Positions 1 through 12,829 are shown, counted from the stretch's first letter. The stretch is DNA of 64,000 nt from Hygrocybe punicea (GCA_963556145.1 OY744473.1:3782001-3846000); one strand, 5' to 3'. Program-made: numbers and translations. The notes: generated from the letters alone by a model not told the origin.

Positions 1-1587
1 GCTTATGGCAAGAACACCACCATGGTCATCTATCAAGTGCTTGGTGGCTCTAGCTATTAATGCTTTTGGGCTTGTAATATCTAGATCTTCGCCAGTTACA
101 CCACTAACAACAAAGGGACAAGGCCCATCTTCAACACCATCTTCCTCTTCATTGTCAAATGCACTAGTGGCTTCCAGTTCCTTATTTGTGTCTGCTGGTC
201 GATATGCAACCACAACAGGAATTCCATGATCTGGATATTGTGCTAGATTTTCATAGGAGATATCTAAATCATAGTAATCCATGTGATTCAATTTCAGCCA
301 TTCTAAAGCTGCTGAAACTCGCCTTCGGCGAACCAATAAAGGTGTTCGCTCCATGTCTTCTGGAGTTGGTCTGGCAGGACCAGTGAAAATAAAGGCTAGC
401 ACTTCATCAAGTTCTTTAATTGTTGGAGGCAACCGTTGATATATCTTTGGTGTTGGGTTTTGAAACATGATGGCATTTGCTTTCATTTTATGCATCCCAG
501 AGGAGACACGAACAATACATTTGTTGTGACGAACATGGGCAATCAAAAGTTGTTCAGCAAATGTTAGATTTTGAAGTTGTGCAGGAATTCTTCCCATCCA
601 AAGTCCATTTGCCAAAGCATATTTGGGAGTTTGGCCTTTATTCAGACTGAGCACACATGGTTTGCATATCCATTTACATGTGTCATCTAGCACTGGACCT
701 TTGATATCCTCTATTGGATCAGAACAATGATATCGTTCACATCTTGTGATTCCCATATTGTTTCTAGTTAAGATTTTCAGATTAACCTTCGTCTTTGACA
801 ATAAAGACATGTTCTTCAATGCAACCAATTGACCACATACAGCACACCCACTTTCTTGGAAACATTCGGGTGATGTATCTCTGCACCAGTTGCTGATTAT
901 GGTTTCCTTCAATTCAATAGATGGTGGACGAGGAGGAAATAATTGCTCATCTGACTTGTCCAATTCTTCTTTCATTTTAGTCTGAGTTTCTTCTTTTCCG
1001 CACTCATATGTTTCTGTCATTTGTTGTCTTTTGTACCACTCTTTACACTTATCTTTATTTGATTTAATATCATGCACATGAAAAATAGAAACATGAGTAT
1101 CACAAGCTGAACAATGATGCCTCATTAATGCCACAGATAGATCTTGTCCATGTAATCTTCGTAATGTCTTTGACAAATATATACCATGTATTGTTGTTAT
1201 TTCACCAATATCCTTCACTGTCAAATTTGGCAGAAGTTCATGTAAAGACATTTTAACACATGCATAATTTTTTCTATCTTCATATAAAGTGTTGGCAGTT
1301 TGTTCATCAATATGCCCCACATATTCGAATAATATGTCAGAATCATGGTTGATATTATTAGACGGTAGCATGAAAGATTGAATAAAGCTAAACTTGAATG
1401 TTGGTATTCGTTTACCACCACCAATGTAGTCATATCTATGAACGGAATTTATATATAAAGATTTAAACAAGTTTCTGAATAAATTCAAATTGAACATAAT
1501 TATGTTTGAATGGCTATGTGGTCCACAGCAACGTTGCATGTGATAGAGAACTAGTAATACAATGAAACAAATATGATCTGAAATCAT
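1..1587 (-). CDS. Helitron helicase-like protein, N-terminal half (DUF6570-type), truncated by window edge
   Basis: The frame is open on the minus strand from a Met at 1585-1587 down to base 1, so the C-terminal part lies outside the window. A cysteine-rich stretch comes first (HHCSACDTH near 1,110-1,125; CAVCGQL near 850). It is followed by the region typical of basidiomycete Helitron proteins: CKWICKPC, then YALANGLWMGRIP, AEQLLIAHVRHNKCIVRVSS, and TPEDMERTPLLVRRR, with EWLKLNHMDYYDLDISYENL further on. In known families this domain precedes the Rep (HUH) nuclease and the Pif1-like helicase, which perform rolling-circle transposition; neither is visible here because the window ends. An in-frame TGA just upstream of 1587 means the start could instead be Met 1497, or an upstream exon may exist. 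No frameshift is seen across about 500 codons, so the copy could be recent. Family assignment is from motif recognition. Confidence 0.85.
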   Translation of the reverse strand, partial: MISDHICFIVLLVLYHMQRCCGPHSHSNIIMFNLNLFRNLFKSLYINSVHRYDYIGGGKRIPTFKFSFIQSFMLPSNNINHDSDILFEYVGHIDEQTANTLYEDRKNYACVKMSLHELLPNLTVKDIGEITTIHGIYLSKTLRRLHGQDLSVALMRHHCSACDTHVSIFHVHDIKSNKDKCKEWYKRQQMTETYECGKEETQTKMKEELDKSDEQLFPPRPPSIELKETIISNWCRDTSPECFQESGCAVCGQLVALKNMSLLSKTKVNLKILTRNNMGITRCERYHCSDPIEDIKGPVLDDTCKWICKPCVLSLNKGQTPKYALANGLWMGRIPAQLQNLTFAEQLLIAHVRHNKCIVRVSSGMHKMKANAIMFQNPTPKIYQRLPPTIKELDEVLAFIFTGPARPTPEDMERTPLLVRRRRVSAALEWLKLNHMDYYDLDISYENLAQYPDHGIPVVVAYRPADTNKELEATSAFDNEEEDGVEDGPCPFVVSGVTGEDLDITSPKALIARATKHLIDDHGGVLAIS

Positions 1588-2071
1588 GTCGTCTCAATAG
1601 CGATCGCATTAGCAATGCATTGATCATTTTACAACGACATTGAACAGTGATAGGTTTGAGAAGACAATACAAAGCGAAGAGATATTTAGGAGGTAAGAAA
1701 TATGTTCTGTCATATTGAATAGAACGTAATTGCATTTTGAACGCGCTATTTTTAAATGTAGTCCAAACGAATAATGGATCGACCGTCAAGTTATCTTTTG
1801 TTATTTCAATGAACTTTACACATTGTGTTGCATTTATTTGCATCAATATTGTTGCATCGCCCTGATCTGGGGCAAACTCATGTTCTATGAGTTTTCTTTG
1901 AAAAACACCCAATTCTTGGGTCAATGCCGATATCAAAGGAGCGGATATTGGTTCAAGAGAGATATACATAAGTTGGTCTTGGCATAGTTGTGGAAATATG
2001 GTTGCGTTTGCAAGGAAATGTAGATAAGTCAATACCGCAATGCAGACATGCATGATATCGTGGAGATTCAT
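1514..2071 (-). CDS. Open frame upstream of the Helitron protein, possible 5' exon or separate small ORF
   Basis: A 185-codon frame lies just upstream of the Helitron reading frame and in a different phase. It begins MNLHDIMHVC and has no motif I recognise. It could be a 5' exon joined through an acceptor near the TTTCAG at about 1,580, or a chance frame in AT-rich sequence. Codon use does not settle it by eye. Confidence 0.25.
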   Translation of the reverse strand: MNLHDIMHVCIAVLTYLHFLANATIFPQLCQDQLMYISLEPISAPLISALTQELGVFQRKLIEHEFAPDQGDATILMQINATQCVKFIEITKDNLTVDPLFVWTTFKNSAFKMQLRSIQYDRTYFLPPKYLFALYCLLKPITVQCRCKMINALLMRSLLRRHDFRSYLFHCITSSLSHATLLWTT

Positions 2072-2364
2072 GTGGATTGGTGATAGTAAGAGAAAGCACC
2101 GCCCATGTATCTATTTAACTAGTTAAGTGGTTCGGATCATGAACAACAATTAACACAATTGGATTGATCATATGACATTATCTTATTTGTAAGCTCTTCC
2201 AAAAACATCATAAGGTGTGCCTGAAGCTTTATAATGTTTTTATTCAATTGAATGTTTTCGTAACATACGTAATATTCCGGTACTGAATAGTCATAGCTTT
2301 CCTTGGAGTGATGGTTATGCTTGCCACCATATGAGGGGGATTTGTTACAGTTGTCACAGGGGAT

Positions 2365-2548
2365 GGATGAGGAATTTACCATCAAATAATATTGAGATCT
2401 CCACTCAATTATTTTTGTTGTTATCATAAGTCCGAAAACATTGTAAAAAGTGGATAACGTTATGTTTTCGACATTTTCGGACTTATGATAGCAACAAAAT
2501 AATTGAGTGGAGATCTCAATATTATTTGATGGCAAAAATTCCTCATCC
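2365..2548. repeat. Long inverted repeat (hairpin, arms about 73 nt)
   Basis: Left arm 2365-2437 and right arm 2476-2548 are near-perfect reverse complements around a spacer of about 38 nt. Both arms contain GAGATCTCCACTCAATTATT and the outer GGATGAGGAATT. It sits between the Helitron gene and gene A. It may be a small TIR element or the terminal hairpin of something larger; no clear target duplication was found. Confidence 0.8.
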
Positions 2549-3015
2549 GTCTCCTATGTGTCTCCCCATTTAATTGGTCCATAAAGTTGGCAGTTCTGGT
2601 TTATTACAGATATTCAATTTGAATGTTCATTAACTCGAGTCATAGTAATCCAAGGTTGTCCTTCTCATGTTACCTTCTCATGTTACCTGTGGTGGCTGTA
2701 CTGACAAACGTGAACTGAAATTAATACACTTAATTTAGGCAAACAGGTTTTCAGTCACCAAGATCGATGTCTTATGTGATATCTGTGTATACTTATTATC
2801 TTACTCAATTGTTATGGTCATAGGAAAGTAACACAAGCCATTTTCAATAGAGCAAAAAAAGAAATGTACAGATATTGTACAAATGTAAAGAATGGCGGTA
2901 GAGGAGGACGTTGAGGGCACAGATTATCATTACCAGAACCCAACGACTGAGATAAAAGTGTCTTTAGTCAAATATAATTAATACTCCACAAAAAGAGGAC
3001 TTACAGCAACCGAAA
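2549..3015. other. Intergenic stretch, nothing recognised
   Basis: AT-rich sequence between the hairpin and the 3' end of gene A. No open frame with family character and no repeat structure was seen. Confidence 0.5.
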
Positions 3016-4936
3016 CTAAGGGCCAGGGTCCAGTTTAGATGTTGACGCCTTGGGAGATGAAGGCCTTGTTTGGCTCGGCGTAATCGAGACTAGGATATCG
3101 TGAGGAATGATATTGCTCCAATCTACATCCATTAATAAACCGCCTGGCTCCGCCGGGGTCGACGACTGATGGCGTGACGATGCACGCGTATTGGGACGGA
3201 ATCCTAGGATATTGATAAGATCAGATGTGAAATCTATATAGAGTGTGATGTGCATACCCAGAGTTTGAGACTTCTTCGGAGGCTTCGCTGGCTGGAGCCT
3301 TTCTGCGATAATACCGGCTTGCTCCGATGCCAGATCCAACTTCCTCCTCTTTGCTGTCTCGCCGTCCTCGTGATCGCCGCTGAGAGAGTCCTGTATGGGT
3401 TTGGGAGGTCCATCGTTGTCGTGCATGATTACATCGTCATCAGAATGCAACAACCCCTCCCATTCTGGTCCTAACAAGCCCAACTTTGCGGATTCCAGTG
3501 GCACATCATCCGACTCGGAGGAGACGGGTGGTTTAACTTCCACTGTCAATTTTTCGGATTCTGATTTCTTGGATCCGTGCGATGGCGCAATTTCGACGGC
3601 GACTGTGAGATGTCAGTGCATTATTCAGAGCAAAGTGAGTAACGTATGCATTTGAGCCTTTGATCGTTTCTTCTTTACCGGGGCTACGTCCTCCTCCATC
3701 TTGATATCGTCTATGCATGAATGAACAATATGCGTTATAAGCTTGATATTTAGAATTTAATAACTCACCGTCAGCGTCGTCATCGGGTTTGGACTTCACG
3801 GTGCGTTCTGTGATGATGAGGAGTTACTGTGTGTGATGATCACAGACAATGAAAGTACTTACTGGGCTTGGGCTTGGGCTTGGGCTTCTTTTTGTCCTTC
3901 TCGGATGAATTGTCTGCGCCACCTGAATATTCAGTACATCTATACACTGCTATGGTTAAAAATTTGTACAAACCAGCGGAGGATGTCTTCTGTTTTTTGA
4001 CCGATTTTGACTTGGCTTTGCCCTTGCCCTTGCCCTGGGGAACCGGCTCTTCTGCAAATGTATTATATTATTAGCACATTCACACATGTAATTATGGATC
4101 ATACCTTCATCGTCCTCCGCCACATCGGCATCGGCATCGACGAGGACACTATGTCCTTTACACCAAGCAATAACATGACCGATGATTTCGAGCTTTGTGG
4201 CGTCCGGAAGCCCACCGAACGACCAATTTGCAGAGGTTCCGCTGTGCCATGCTGGCACAGATTCGTCGTATTTCACCCAATCTATGATGCCAGATGTCAT
4301 AATCCATTTGTCTGCCAATGCGTATATATACTCACCGAGGTCCTCTGGCATGGTCTCGGTGCTAACAGCGCCATGTTGAATCAATGCCGATGGAGAATGC
4401 TTGCCGACATAAAACTCTTTGAGGAGCCAATCATCGAAAATCTTGCTTCGCCAGTCACGGGCAACCTCGTTGGCCCGTTTTGCGACCAAAACCTCTGCCC
4501 AAATTTCGTCCATGACGGTGTCGGTATACTTGAGGTAATCCCGAAGTAAATCGGTCCCTTCCTTATCGTTTTTGACGTAGTCCGGCGAGTAGTGGGGTGC
4601 CTTGTTGTATGCGACAGCTGCTGTCGCGTAGATGTACATATCCATTTGATAAATCAATCGACGCAGCGGTTCCTCGTATCGTTCAGGCATTTCCCGCCAT
4701 AACTCGCCTCGGGTGGTGGCATCGTGAGGGTGGGTCTTCAGTACATAGAGATTACGAGAGAAGACGGGAACGGTGCCGGATTCCTTGTTGGGTGCCGGAA
4801 TCTTCGGCGGGACCATGTACTGGATTTGGAAGATGCGATGCAGCTCCTGCAGCTTTTTGGGCGGCGCATCAGGCCAGTATTTGAAAGCCGCGGGATTGAC
4901 GGCGGGAGTCGAAGTTTTGACGACTGGCAAGGACAT
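3016..4936 (-). CDS. Gene A: intron-rich conserved basidiomycete protein of unknown function
   Basis: The first exon (4105-4936) begins MSLPVVKTSTPAVNP and codes for about 277 residues without a recognisable enzyme motif. A chain of short exons follows, joined by GT-AG introns at 4052-4104, 3923-3973, 3808-3862, 3711-3768 and 3204-3257, plus one with uncertain borders near 3,600-3,650. Splicing these keeps the frame: exon 2 gives EEPVPQGKGKGKAKSKS and exon 3 ends in KKPKPKPKP. The last exons give an acidic, Ser/Pro-rich tail with a possible basic nuclear-type stretch (PVKKKRSKAQ) and end in KASTSKLDPGP. The layout is a globular N-terminal domain plus a long disordered charged tail. I recall similar proteins as repeated hypothetical families in mushroom genomes but know no function. 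It could be old transposon cargo, because it lies beside a Helitron and between repeat arrays. Confidence 0.75.
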
Positions 4937-5279
4937 GGTAGCTGTAGTAGAATCTTTGTGGTGGGCATCTGAGGGAAAAAACGAGGGGAACGGAAAACGT
5001 TGGATGTCAGGGTCGATGCCCTAGCCTATGAAGCAACTGGCCAGGTCAGATGACCTGTCAACGACACATGTTCGGCATTGTATACATTGATCGGACACGT
5101 GGTGTACAAATAACATACAACCAAACAGATTCTGAAGTTGTGCCGTAATACATCCTTAAAATGTCGATAAGCGCTATTTGTCATGTAGCTATACAAATAT
5201 ATATTGTTAACTTGTGACACGTCGAAGAGATCGAACATGCTTGATGTTAATATACATAATGGTATGGTCATTAACATAG

Positions 5280-6075
5280 ACAATGGATTATCGAACGCTT
5301 GTCGAACACTCATCGAACAGGCCGAACAGTGTTCGAAAAGTGTTCGACAAGTCATTGCTACGTTAATATATATTCCACTTGATTTATTAACAAAGCAATG
5401 ACTTGTCGAACACTTGTCGAACAGGCCGAACACTGTTCGACAAGTGTTCGACAAGTCATTGCTACGTCAATAAATTAAGTGTAATATATATTAACGTAGC
5501 TACGGCTTGTCGAACACTTGTCGAACAGTGTTCGGCCTGTTCGACAAGTGTTTGACAAGTCATTGCTACGTTAATATATATTCCACTTGATTTATTAACA
5601 AAGCAATGACTTGTCGAACACTTGTTGAACAGGCCGAACACTGTTCGACAAGTGTTCGACAAGTCAATGCTACGTCAATAAATTAAGTGGAACATATATT
5701 CACGTAGAAGTGGCTTGTCGAACACTTGTCGAACAGTGTTCGGCCTGTTCGACAAGTGTTTGACAAGCCATTTCTATGTAAATATATGTTCCACTTAATT
5801 TATTGACGTAGCATTGACTTGTCGAACACTTGTCGAACAGTGTTCGGCCTGTTCGACAAGTGTTCGACAAGTCATTGCTTTGTTAATATATATTTCACTT
5901 AATGTATTGACGTAGCATTGGCTTGTCGAACACTTGTCGAACAGGCCGAACACTGTTCGACAAGAGTTCAACAAGCCATACGGACATTGATTAACGCATC
6001 AAGATGCATATGACTAACCGAACACTTGCCGAACAGTGTTCGGCCTGTTCGACACGTGTTCGGCAGGTCGTTACA
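5280..6075. repeat. Satellite array 1: about 8 palindromic units (TTGTCGAACA core)
   Basis: About eight palindromic cores of roughly 60-66 bp recur every 105 bp or so, at about 5,285, 5,395, 5,505, 5,606, 5,708, 5,815, 5,921 and 6,018. Each is built from TTGTCGAACACTTGTCGAAC, a central AGGCCGAACACTGTTCG or its reverse complement, and the mirrored arm. Neighbouring cores alternate in orientation of the central GGCC segment. They are separated by AT-rich linkers (CATTGCTACGTTAATATATA, then CCACTTGATTTATTAAC). Short frames across the array are repeat artefacts. Confidence 0.9.
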
Positions 6076-6348
6076 TTGTTATTCATTCTAAAGACAAATA
6101 TGGGTGCACAACCAACCCCTTGCCGATCCAACCGGGGGAGCATCATTGTTGCCGTTGTCACCTGACACGAATCTGATATCATTGATAGTCAAAACGATTA
6201 TCCAAACTTGATTAACTCTTCTTCTCCTTCACACTCACCATCTCACAACACATCCCGAGTTATAGAACACATACCGGTATATCACAGTACCATTCTGAAC
6301 CCCGTTGAATTTACAAACTAACATAATCCGATCTGTTAGACCTTCAAT

Positions 6349-8163
6349 ATGCCCAAATCTCGCAAGGAAGTTGGCTACGAAGTGTGCTGCCACATCTGTC
6401 CAGGACGAAACTGCCTCTCGATGCAGACGCAAACTATCCTCTGGAAAAGGGAAGGAAGTTCCTGTCAGCGCCATTGTGGATCCGCAAGCAAGCATCCAAA
6501 TTGCATCGCATCCGGTACCTGTCCTCTATCCAGCTGTATTGGACGGAAGGGCGCAGAAAATTCCATAGGTGTTCGAAATGCTACTGAAGAGGAACTTGCG
6601 TTGTTGCCATCGACGGCGTCCAATACACCAGATCCCACTTCCAATGTGGAGATGGAGGATGCAGCCATGAGCACGATTACACAGTCCGTCAGGACCGATC
6701 CCGTTTTCCACATAATCTTTGTTCTTGATCCCACCGTATTACAAGCAAAGCCGCTGCAACCAATGATCTTGCATTCGTCAACGTTACGATTTCACAAGAC
6801 GAGTACGAAACCGTCTCGCACCTCGATGGTTATATTCACAATCTCAAGGCGCACAAGACGCGATATTTCGTTTGCATGCAGGAATGGGTTTGTATATTTT
6901 AAAAATGTATGGAGAATTATCGCTAAAGAATACTTTCCAATTCCAGGTTTATGTCGCTATGCGAATGCACCACTGGCGGTGTGACGAGCCCAACAGTGCA
7001 ATACGCCGCTTCAATGTTGAATACATGTTTTGGCCGGAGTTCGCTCATGCCATGCTCAACTCACCGGGGTCGAACATAACATGGAAGAAGTTCAAATCCA
7101 CCGATTGCGTATTTGGTGGTGTGGACATGGGAATGTCCTATATGTAAGCGTGTCAAACATTTTTGCCGAGTTTCCTTTCTTTTTAATTCGGTTAATTCGA
7201 ATGTCATCTATAGTGGTAATCAATATGGTATAACGGTCGAAAACGTGTCGACATTCTTGGCCGGAATTGACCAGCTGTGTCGAACGATTCAGGTGTGGCC
7301 ACCACCGAAACAAATGAACACCGTGCATTCGAAATGGACGCAGATGCAAAACTTGCTCCATGTCGCAGTGTCAAGGACGCACACAATGCGACCACAATCA
7401 AGGCTGCTGAAGGACGGTGAACCGTTTCCACCGAACATTGTTTTGAAGCGAACGCATAGTGACACCGGTCACCATGTGTTGTTCCCGGGCGATCCAAGGC
7501 GGAATTGGGACTATATGCGCCTGAACTGTGAGGTCCCCGGTTCACGTTGGTTCGGTCAAACCTATGTTGAGCTGCTGGCCAAGATCGGAGAATGGCGAGT
7601 GTTTTTGTTAGGTGGAAGGGACATTTACACGGTCCATACGCATTACAACAAAGAGAGCAAATCATGGAGGTGGGATATTGTGACGACCTTCTATACGTTA
7701 GAGGAATTGAGGTAGGCAGATGCCCTCCATCTCGCATTACATGTTCACGAGTTTTTGGCATTTTCCAAGATCGTTCCAAGCACAGGGAATGCTCATGAAG
7801 ACCGATGTTTGCAATCCGGATCACGGCTCCATTGCAATTCGAGATCAAGCAAGACAGCAATTCTTCGGCTTCGTACGAGACACCTACTAGGGGCTGTATG
7901 CCATAGAGTCGACGTTGATTGGTGGGAAACCTTCAATGAGTGTATTCTGTTGCATGGACATTTCGCTCATTGTTGATTCAAACACCAACAATGTCAATTA
8001 CTTCGTGAACGAGATCGAACAGTATCACACCTGCAGCTTGTGGTCCAACATGAAGCAAGGCGCGAAATCCGCTCGGGCACCAATCGGATCTTTTGCGGAC
8101 ACATTTTCGGCAGTATTTTATAAATGGCTTGTAGACATTACAAATGCATACTCATATTTTTGA
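6349..8163 (+). pseudogene. Gene B: multi-exon conserved hypothetical protein with one in-frame TAG
   Basis: The downstream exons are clear. One exon ends in THNLKAHK-type sequence with YFVCMQEW and is followed by an intron at 6888-6946. Next comes VYVAMRMHHWRCDEPN to GVDMGMSY, an intron at 7144-7213, then GNQYGITVENVSTFLAG through FYTLEEL. An intron runs from about 7712 to 7769. The last frame carries SFQAQGMLMKTDVC, ARQQFFGFVRDTY, GLYAIES and GKPSMSVFCCMDISLI. All junctions keep frame, but codon 7888-7890 is TAG between RDTY and GLYAIES. A CAG-to-TAG change would explain it, so I call this a probable pseudogene. The 5' part (6,349-6,740) shifts frame and its exon borders are unclear. Function unknown; the sequence feels like a repeated mushroom family. 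Confidence 0.65.
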
Positions 8164-8338
8164 ACTTCACTTGTACATTAGTCAACTTTAAATGTCACAA
8201 ATCGGATCTCATGTCTGAGAGGCACGAAACGCTTTGATTTCAATGATAGGTACATTACAAATTCAAGGCAACATAAAGAGAATTGGCAATAGGCCACGCT
8301 GCATGGCACACTAGTTTCATGACGAGAAAGACGACAAG

Positions 8339-10360
8339 TTAATGAGAGACGCCCAATACCATCACCCACTGCACATTTAGGGAAATACTCTTCAACAAAT
8401 CATCAGAGCGTTTGAAGGTATTGATCGTGTGGCCGACCACAACGCACGATTCTGCAGGAACATCGCCTGGAAAGTGGGGGAGTTTCTGAAGTATTTTGAG
8501 GGTGTCGGTAAAGTCCGTTTTAACTTTCCGGGCATCATAGATTGGGACTATGAATACAGGCATCAAAAACGAAACCAAGGACATTGTGTGAGAGAGAATA
8601 AAACTAACCAATGTCATGGAATGACAGCGCAGTCTTTTGGTAAGATGGAGCGGGACGTCGAGTAAAAGGACTAGACTGCACGAATTTCGAAGAGGAAGCT
8701 TCTATTGAATATGAGTAAGGATTGATAACAGAGCATTGAATGTATACTCACTGCTAGGAGATGCATCCATCCCACTTGCCGCTGTTGTCGAGAAGGACAG
8801 AAAGTCCTTATATAGTTGTGCACGAAATTCCGCCTCACCAGTGACCATTCCAATGGCGCCAACATACCGCTCCCATTCTCCTGAGAGTAAAGCCCCTTGG
8901 ATGACTTTGATCGGTTTCGTGTTCCCACCAACTTTTGGCTCATCAAGGAAGCATGAATCGACTAGAATGACAGAAGTGAAGATTGTTGGGATGGCACCAG
9001 CAACGGAGTGGAAGAAACTACGCCCAAATGCTCCAGTAGAGATATTGGCGGGATCGTCACGAGAAAGATTCGAGTACTTGCCAGATCGAACAAAGGTCAC
9101 TGCGGAGAACAGCAAACTGTTATGCGATGTGAATTGTCTTTAACCATAAAGTCCTAGCTGACAGCTTACTTTTGGTTGACCTTGTGAATGTTGCTGATAA
9201 CATCGCTGTACTGAGGATTGCCATTCCCTATAGCACTAGACCAAGATACCATGGCCGCGGCCCTATTCAATATTAAGCATTGCTTAAGAAGATAAAACCG
9301 AATAGTTACTTAATGTTGACACAGTCCTTATATGTATCGACCAACTGAGGGTCTCTTGTACCAATGTCGGACTCATCCGTGTTTGGAGAGCGTATGCTAA
9401 AGCAAGGACATCAATTAAAAAAATAATAGACAGATGTAATGTACCTGGTGATTTGGTTTTGTGCATATGTCACAGCTCCATCATCGCTACTGGAAACATT
9501 GTCGTCACTGATATCATGAAGACGGGTAGTCTTTGTGACTTTGGAGGAAATCGCCTTCATGGTTTTGATGGATGTATCAGAGTTGCTGATCATTTATTAA
9601 TATATGAAGGACAAGAATCATATGAAGTATCATACCGAAGACCATTATCTGCATTTGATTTCTTAGAACCGAATTCGAGTTTTGCGATAGGCCTACGACA
9701 TGTCTAACATATGACCAATTATTCAATTTCCAACTCACATGAATGTTTCGTCGCTGTCGTCATCCTCATCATGTAATTGATGCTGGTTTGACTTTGTCTT
9801 CTTCGATGGAGAAGAGAATTTACTATGTAAAGCGATTAAAGAATACACAAATATAAAAGACATTATTTAGAGCTACTGACCTGTCTTCGTCTTCCTCTGA
9901 AGCATGCCACCTTTTACCGCTGAATATAAAGAATATTAGTTTGCATGAACAGTATAAATTGAACTTGCAAACCTTGCTCTATTGGTGGTCTTCCTGGACC
10001 GCCTATATTACTGAAGTAAATCACTAGTATCTGAAAATACAATTCATGAGACACACCTCATAGACGAGACGGGTTTGGCAATGCTAGCGACGCTATGAAC
10101 ACTAATAACGTCTTCGTCTTCGGAGTTGGCAATACTACTGGGTGGTTTAGTCATGGTGGATGAATCAGAATATTGGAATAAACACGTACACTTCATCATT
10201 GACAGGCTTGGTGGTGGTGACCTTCTTACCCTTCCTAGAAACAACAGTATGACCTTTATTCAGAACGAGCAGCAATACATGAAAATAAATATACATACGA
10301 AACGGCGCTTGATCGAGCTTTGGACTGAGTCTTCACATTCACAGACTTCTTAGGGGCCAT
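8339..10360 (-). CDS. Gene C: conserved hypothetical protein, many short exons
   Basis: The start is Met at 10358-10360 (MAPKKSVNVKTQSKARSSAVS). Several short exons coding for charged, low-complexity sequence follow (KGKKVTTTKPVND; SIANSEDEDVISVHSVASI). The main exon (about 8,750-9,115) has SGKYSNLSRDDPANISTG, SFFHSVAGAIPTIFTSVILV, and KPIKVIQGALLSGEWERYVG. An intron at about 8,703-8,751 and another near 8,558-8,612 lead to the final exon VPIYDARKVKTDFTDTLKIL ending in WVMVLGVSH. The fold is unknown. The layout resembles gene A: disordered basic or acidic N terminus, conserved C-terminal domain. It is convergent with gene B, with about 175 bp between them. Exact borders of the short N-terminal exons are uncertain. 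Confidence 0.65.
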
Positions 10361-11264
10361 TGCAAAGATAAGAGCTTTAGGGCGAGGAATGAATCTGTGC
10401 GAGATATCGTAGATGAATGAAGGGTCGGATGTGGACGATACCATTGGGCTCTCATCGCTATTTAAGTACACTGAGACAGATCGAATACAATAAAGAACTC
10501 GTTTATGGAGATCACACCGGCAGGTATGAAAACTACATCTGTTGATGGTTTGAAGGAGAACTATTCGGATCATAGCGCCATAAAAATGAAAAAAAATCAG
10601 GGACATTCCCCATGATGTAGAACCCATGATTGACCAGCTGTTACGCTCAGCATCATCCAACAACATGGATATGGATTACTGGTATGGAGAATAATCAAAC
10701 ACTAAGTCTAATTAGGATTTTGGAATGTAGAACAGCTGTCACCACATGGAACTGATCATAAGATCATAACACAGCCAAATCGGAAATAGAAGTTTATGTG
10801 ACATATATACTCATTTCCAAACAAATACAAACATCGGATCAACTATACTGACAGTTGCATCGGAAACAAATCATTCTGAATGGATAGGGGTTTCCTTTTA
10901 ATGCTGTACAATAAGGAGGTCAAGCATTACGATAGCTGTCGATGTATATCCTGTCCTATAAAATGGAGAAAAACAATAAGAATCTATTGAGAAGATCTGC
11001 AACACAAGAATGCAAACACCATACAGACATCACAAGTTCATGGAGGATGAACATGATGCACTGCCATAATCTCGATGACGATCGAAAATGATTCATGATA
11101 AAACAGTCGAAAATTGCGTTTGAATTATAAATCCCACTTCCACTTTGCAAATGGACACCTATTACGATTTCAAAAGCGCATGTCAGTCCATATACCACTG
11201 AAGGCATTCATACATTCAACTCTACTTTACAGCTGAACATTTAAGTAATCTCATATCGACACGG
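10361..11264. other. Divergent spacer between genes C and D
   Basis: AT-rich sequence separating the start of gene C (minus) from the start of gene D (plus), so it probably holds both promoters. I see no convincing open frame, repeat or TATA placement that I would defend. Confidence 0.5.
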
Positions 11265-12326
11265 ATGGACAATGATGACAGTCAACTCGCCAATGCTACA
11301 AATGTATGTTCAAATTTTACGATGTATGCTGTGTTTCTTTACATTTGCAGATTTCGAATATCAATGTAGTTCATAATGACTCACCAAATTGCTGGAAACT
11401 TACACGGCCGAGTACTGATACCACCGAGCATGAAGAACTTGTCTTAAGCTTACAGGCGATATTGGTGGCCAAAGACCTACCACCAATCACCAGCAGGTAT
11501 ATTGTTCCATCACATAAATCATAAACAATTGATATACATATATTTTCCAGACCACCCGAACGTTGAACACCATTTCTTCGTCAGAGCATCCTTATAGCAG
11601 GTCTCAACATACCACTGTTCGAATCGTACCTTGACAACCTCCGCATCTTACATCAGAAACTGGCCCGTACTTTCCCAGAACATGCAATGCTGGACTTCAC
11701 GTCATCCACCTATATCGAATACACTGCATTATCTATTGGCACCCGATACTTCACCGATTGCCGACATGACAATGTTTCATACCATATTCCATTCGAACAC
11801 AACGTCGATCCCAAAGGTATCCTGTCATCCATGAGCAATACTCGATACTTCCATGGGACGGATAATGAGGTCCTTTATTTCAAGTTAACATCAGATGGAG
11901 GCCGGCATTGGTGAGTGCTCAGCACAACAATAGTTTGACCATTGATAATGATATAGATGACAGCTTTGTACCTGCCAGTCCAACTTGCTTCAGGATTGGT
12001 GACATTGTAGAAGTCCAGATGACGGTATCGGCGGTTTCAGTCAAGAACGACAAATTTAAGATGATACTCAATCTGCGCTCATTAGCACTGGTCAACAGCG
12101 AGTTTACTGAGGTACCAGACATATCTAATAATTCAATTAATAATAACTAATGTACATCCAGAATGCGACGATAGGTCGAACGAAGGCACCTCATCCTGCT
12201 CTCAATACTATGACCAGGATTAATATCAAACGTAATGTGGGTTATGTCCAGTTGACAGACGATGGTGAAGATGTCATAGAAACCCGAAGACGTTTGACCA
12301 ACCTGAGGATGAATGAAGCCGATTAA
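11265..12326 (+). pseudogene. Gene D: conserved hypothetical protein with one in-frame TGA
   Basis: Met at 11265 opens MDNDDSQLANATN. Introns at 11304-11350 and 11497-11550 keep the frame into KLTRPSTDTTEHEELVLSLQ and ILVAKDLPPITSR. Directly after the second intron the frame reads PPER, then TGA (11564-11566), then TPFLRQSILIAGLNIPLFES and onward to YFHGTDNEVLYFKLTSDGG. A last part gives CFRIGDIVEVQMTVSAVSVK and KMILNLRSLALVNSEFT, then RTKAPHPALN and NVGYVQLTDDGEDVIETRRR. The GDIVEVQ segment matches a widespread mushroom family that I know only as hypothetical. A CGA-to-TGA change would explain the stop. The splice junction near 11,911 is not resolved. Confidence 0.6.
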
Positions 12327-12829
12327 TATCTATTATAATTACGTTGTACAGTTACATGTGAACATCAATTTTATATAATATTATGTTCTGCAATACGTTC
12401 ACAAGTGAAATAACAAAACAAATAGTTTCATAAAGTGACTGGATATCTGAGTATCATTTAATCGTAAAAAGTCATCATCATTTTCCTGTGAATATAACTA
12501 TTCAAACCAATATGGTATTTCTCATTCAATGGTCCGGCCTAACATGCATGGACATTTGCTCAGTACCTTTCAAAAACCTAGAATTAATTGATAAATGTAT
12601 GTATTGTACACACATATCATATAAAATTTATATTGTTGTGTAGTAAGAATGGGTTACTTGGATTACATATGGAAAATTTACTGAACACTTTGTTGAACAA
12701 TATTGGACCCATGTAGCTACATCACAAAAACATCCGATATACTGCACTTAGATCTTGCCTTTCCACTGCCAGACATCCGATATACTGCACATACCATTGG
12801 CTGTGCAATGGCAGTACCCCTGATTAAAA

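Noticed and set aside
5026..5662. Small Cys-rich frames (repeated MSNTCRTVFGLF)
   Set aside because: Generated by the satellite palindromes; the repeated peptide is the unit itself.
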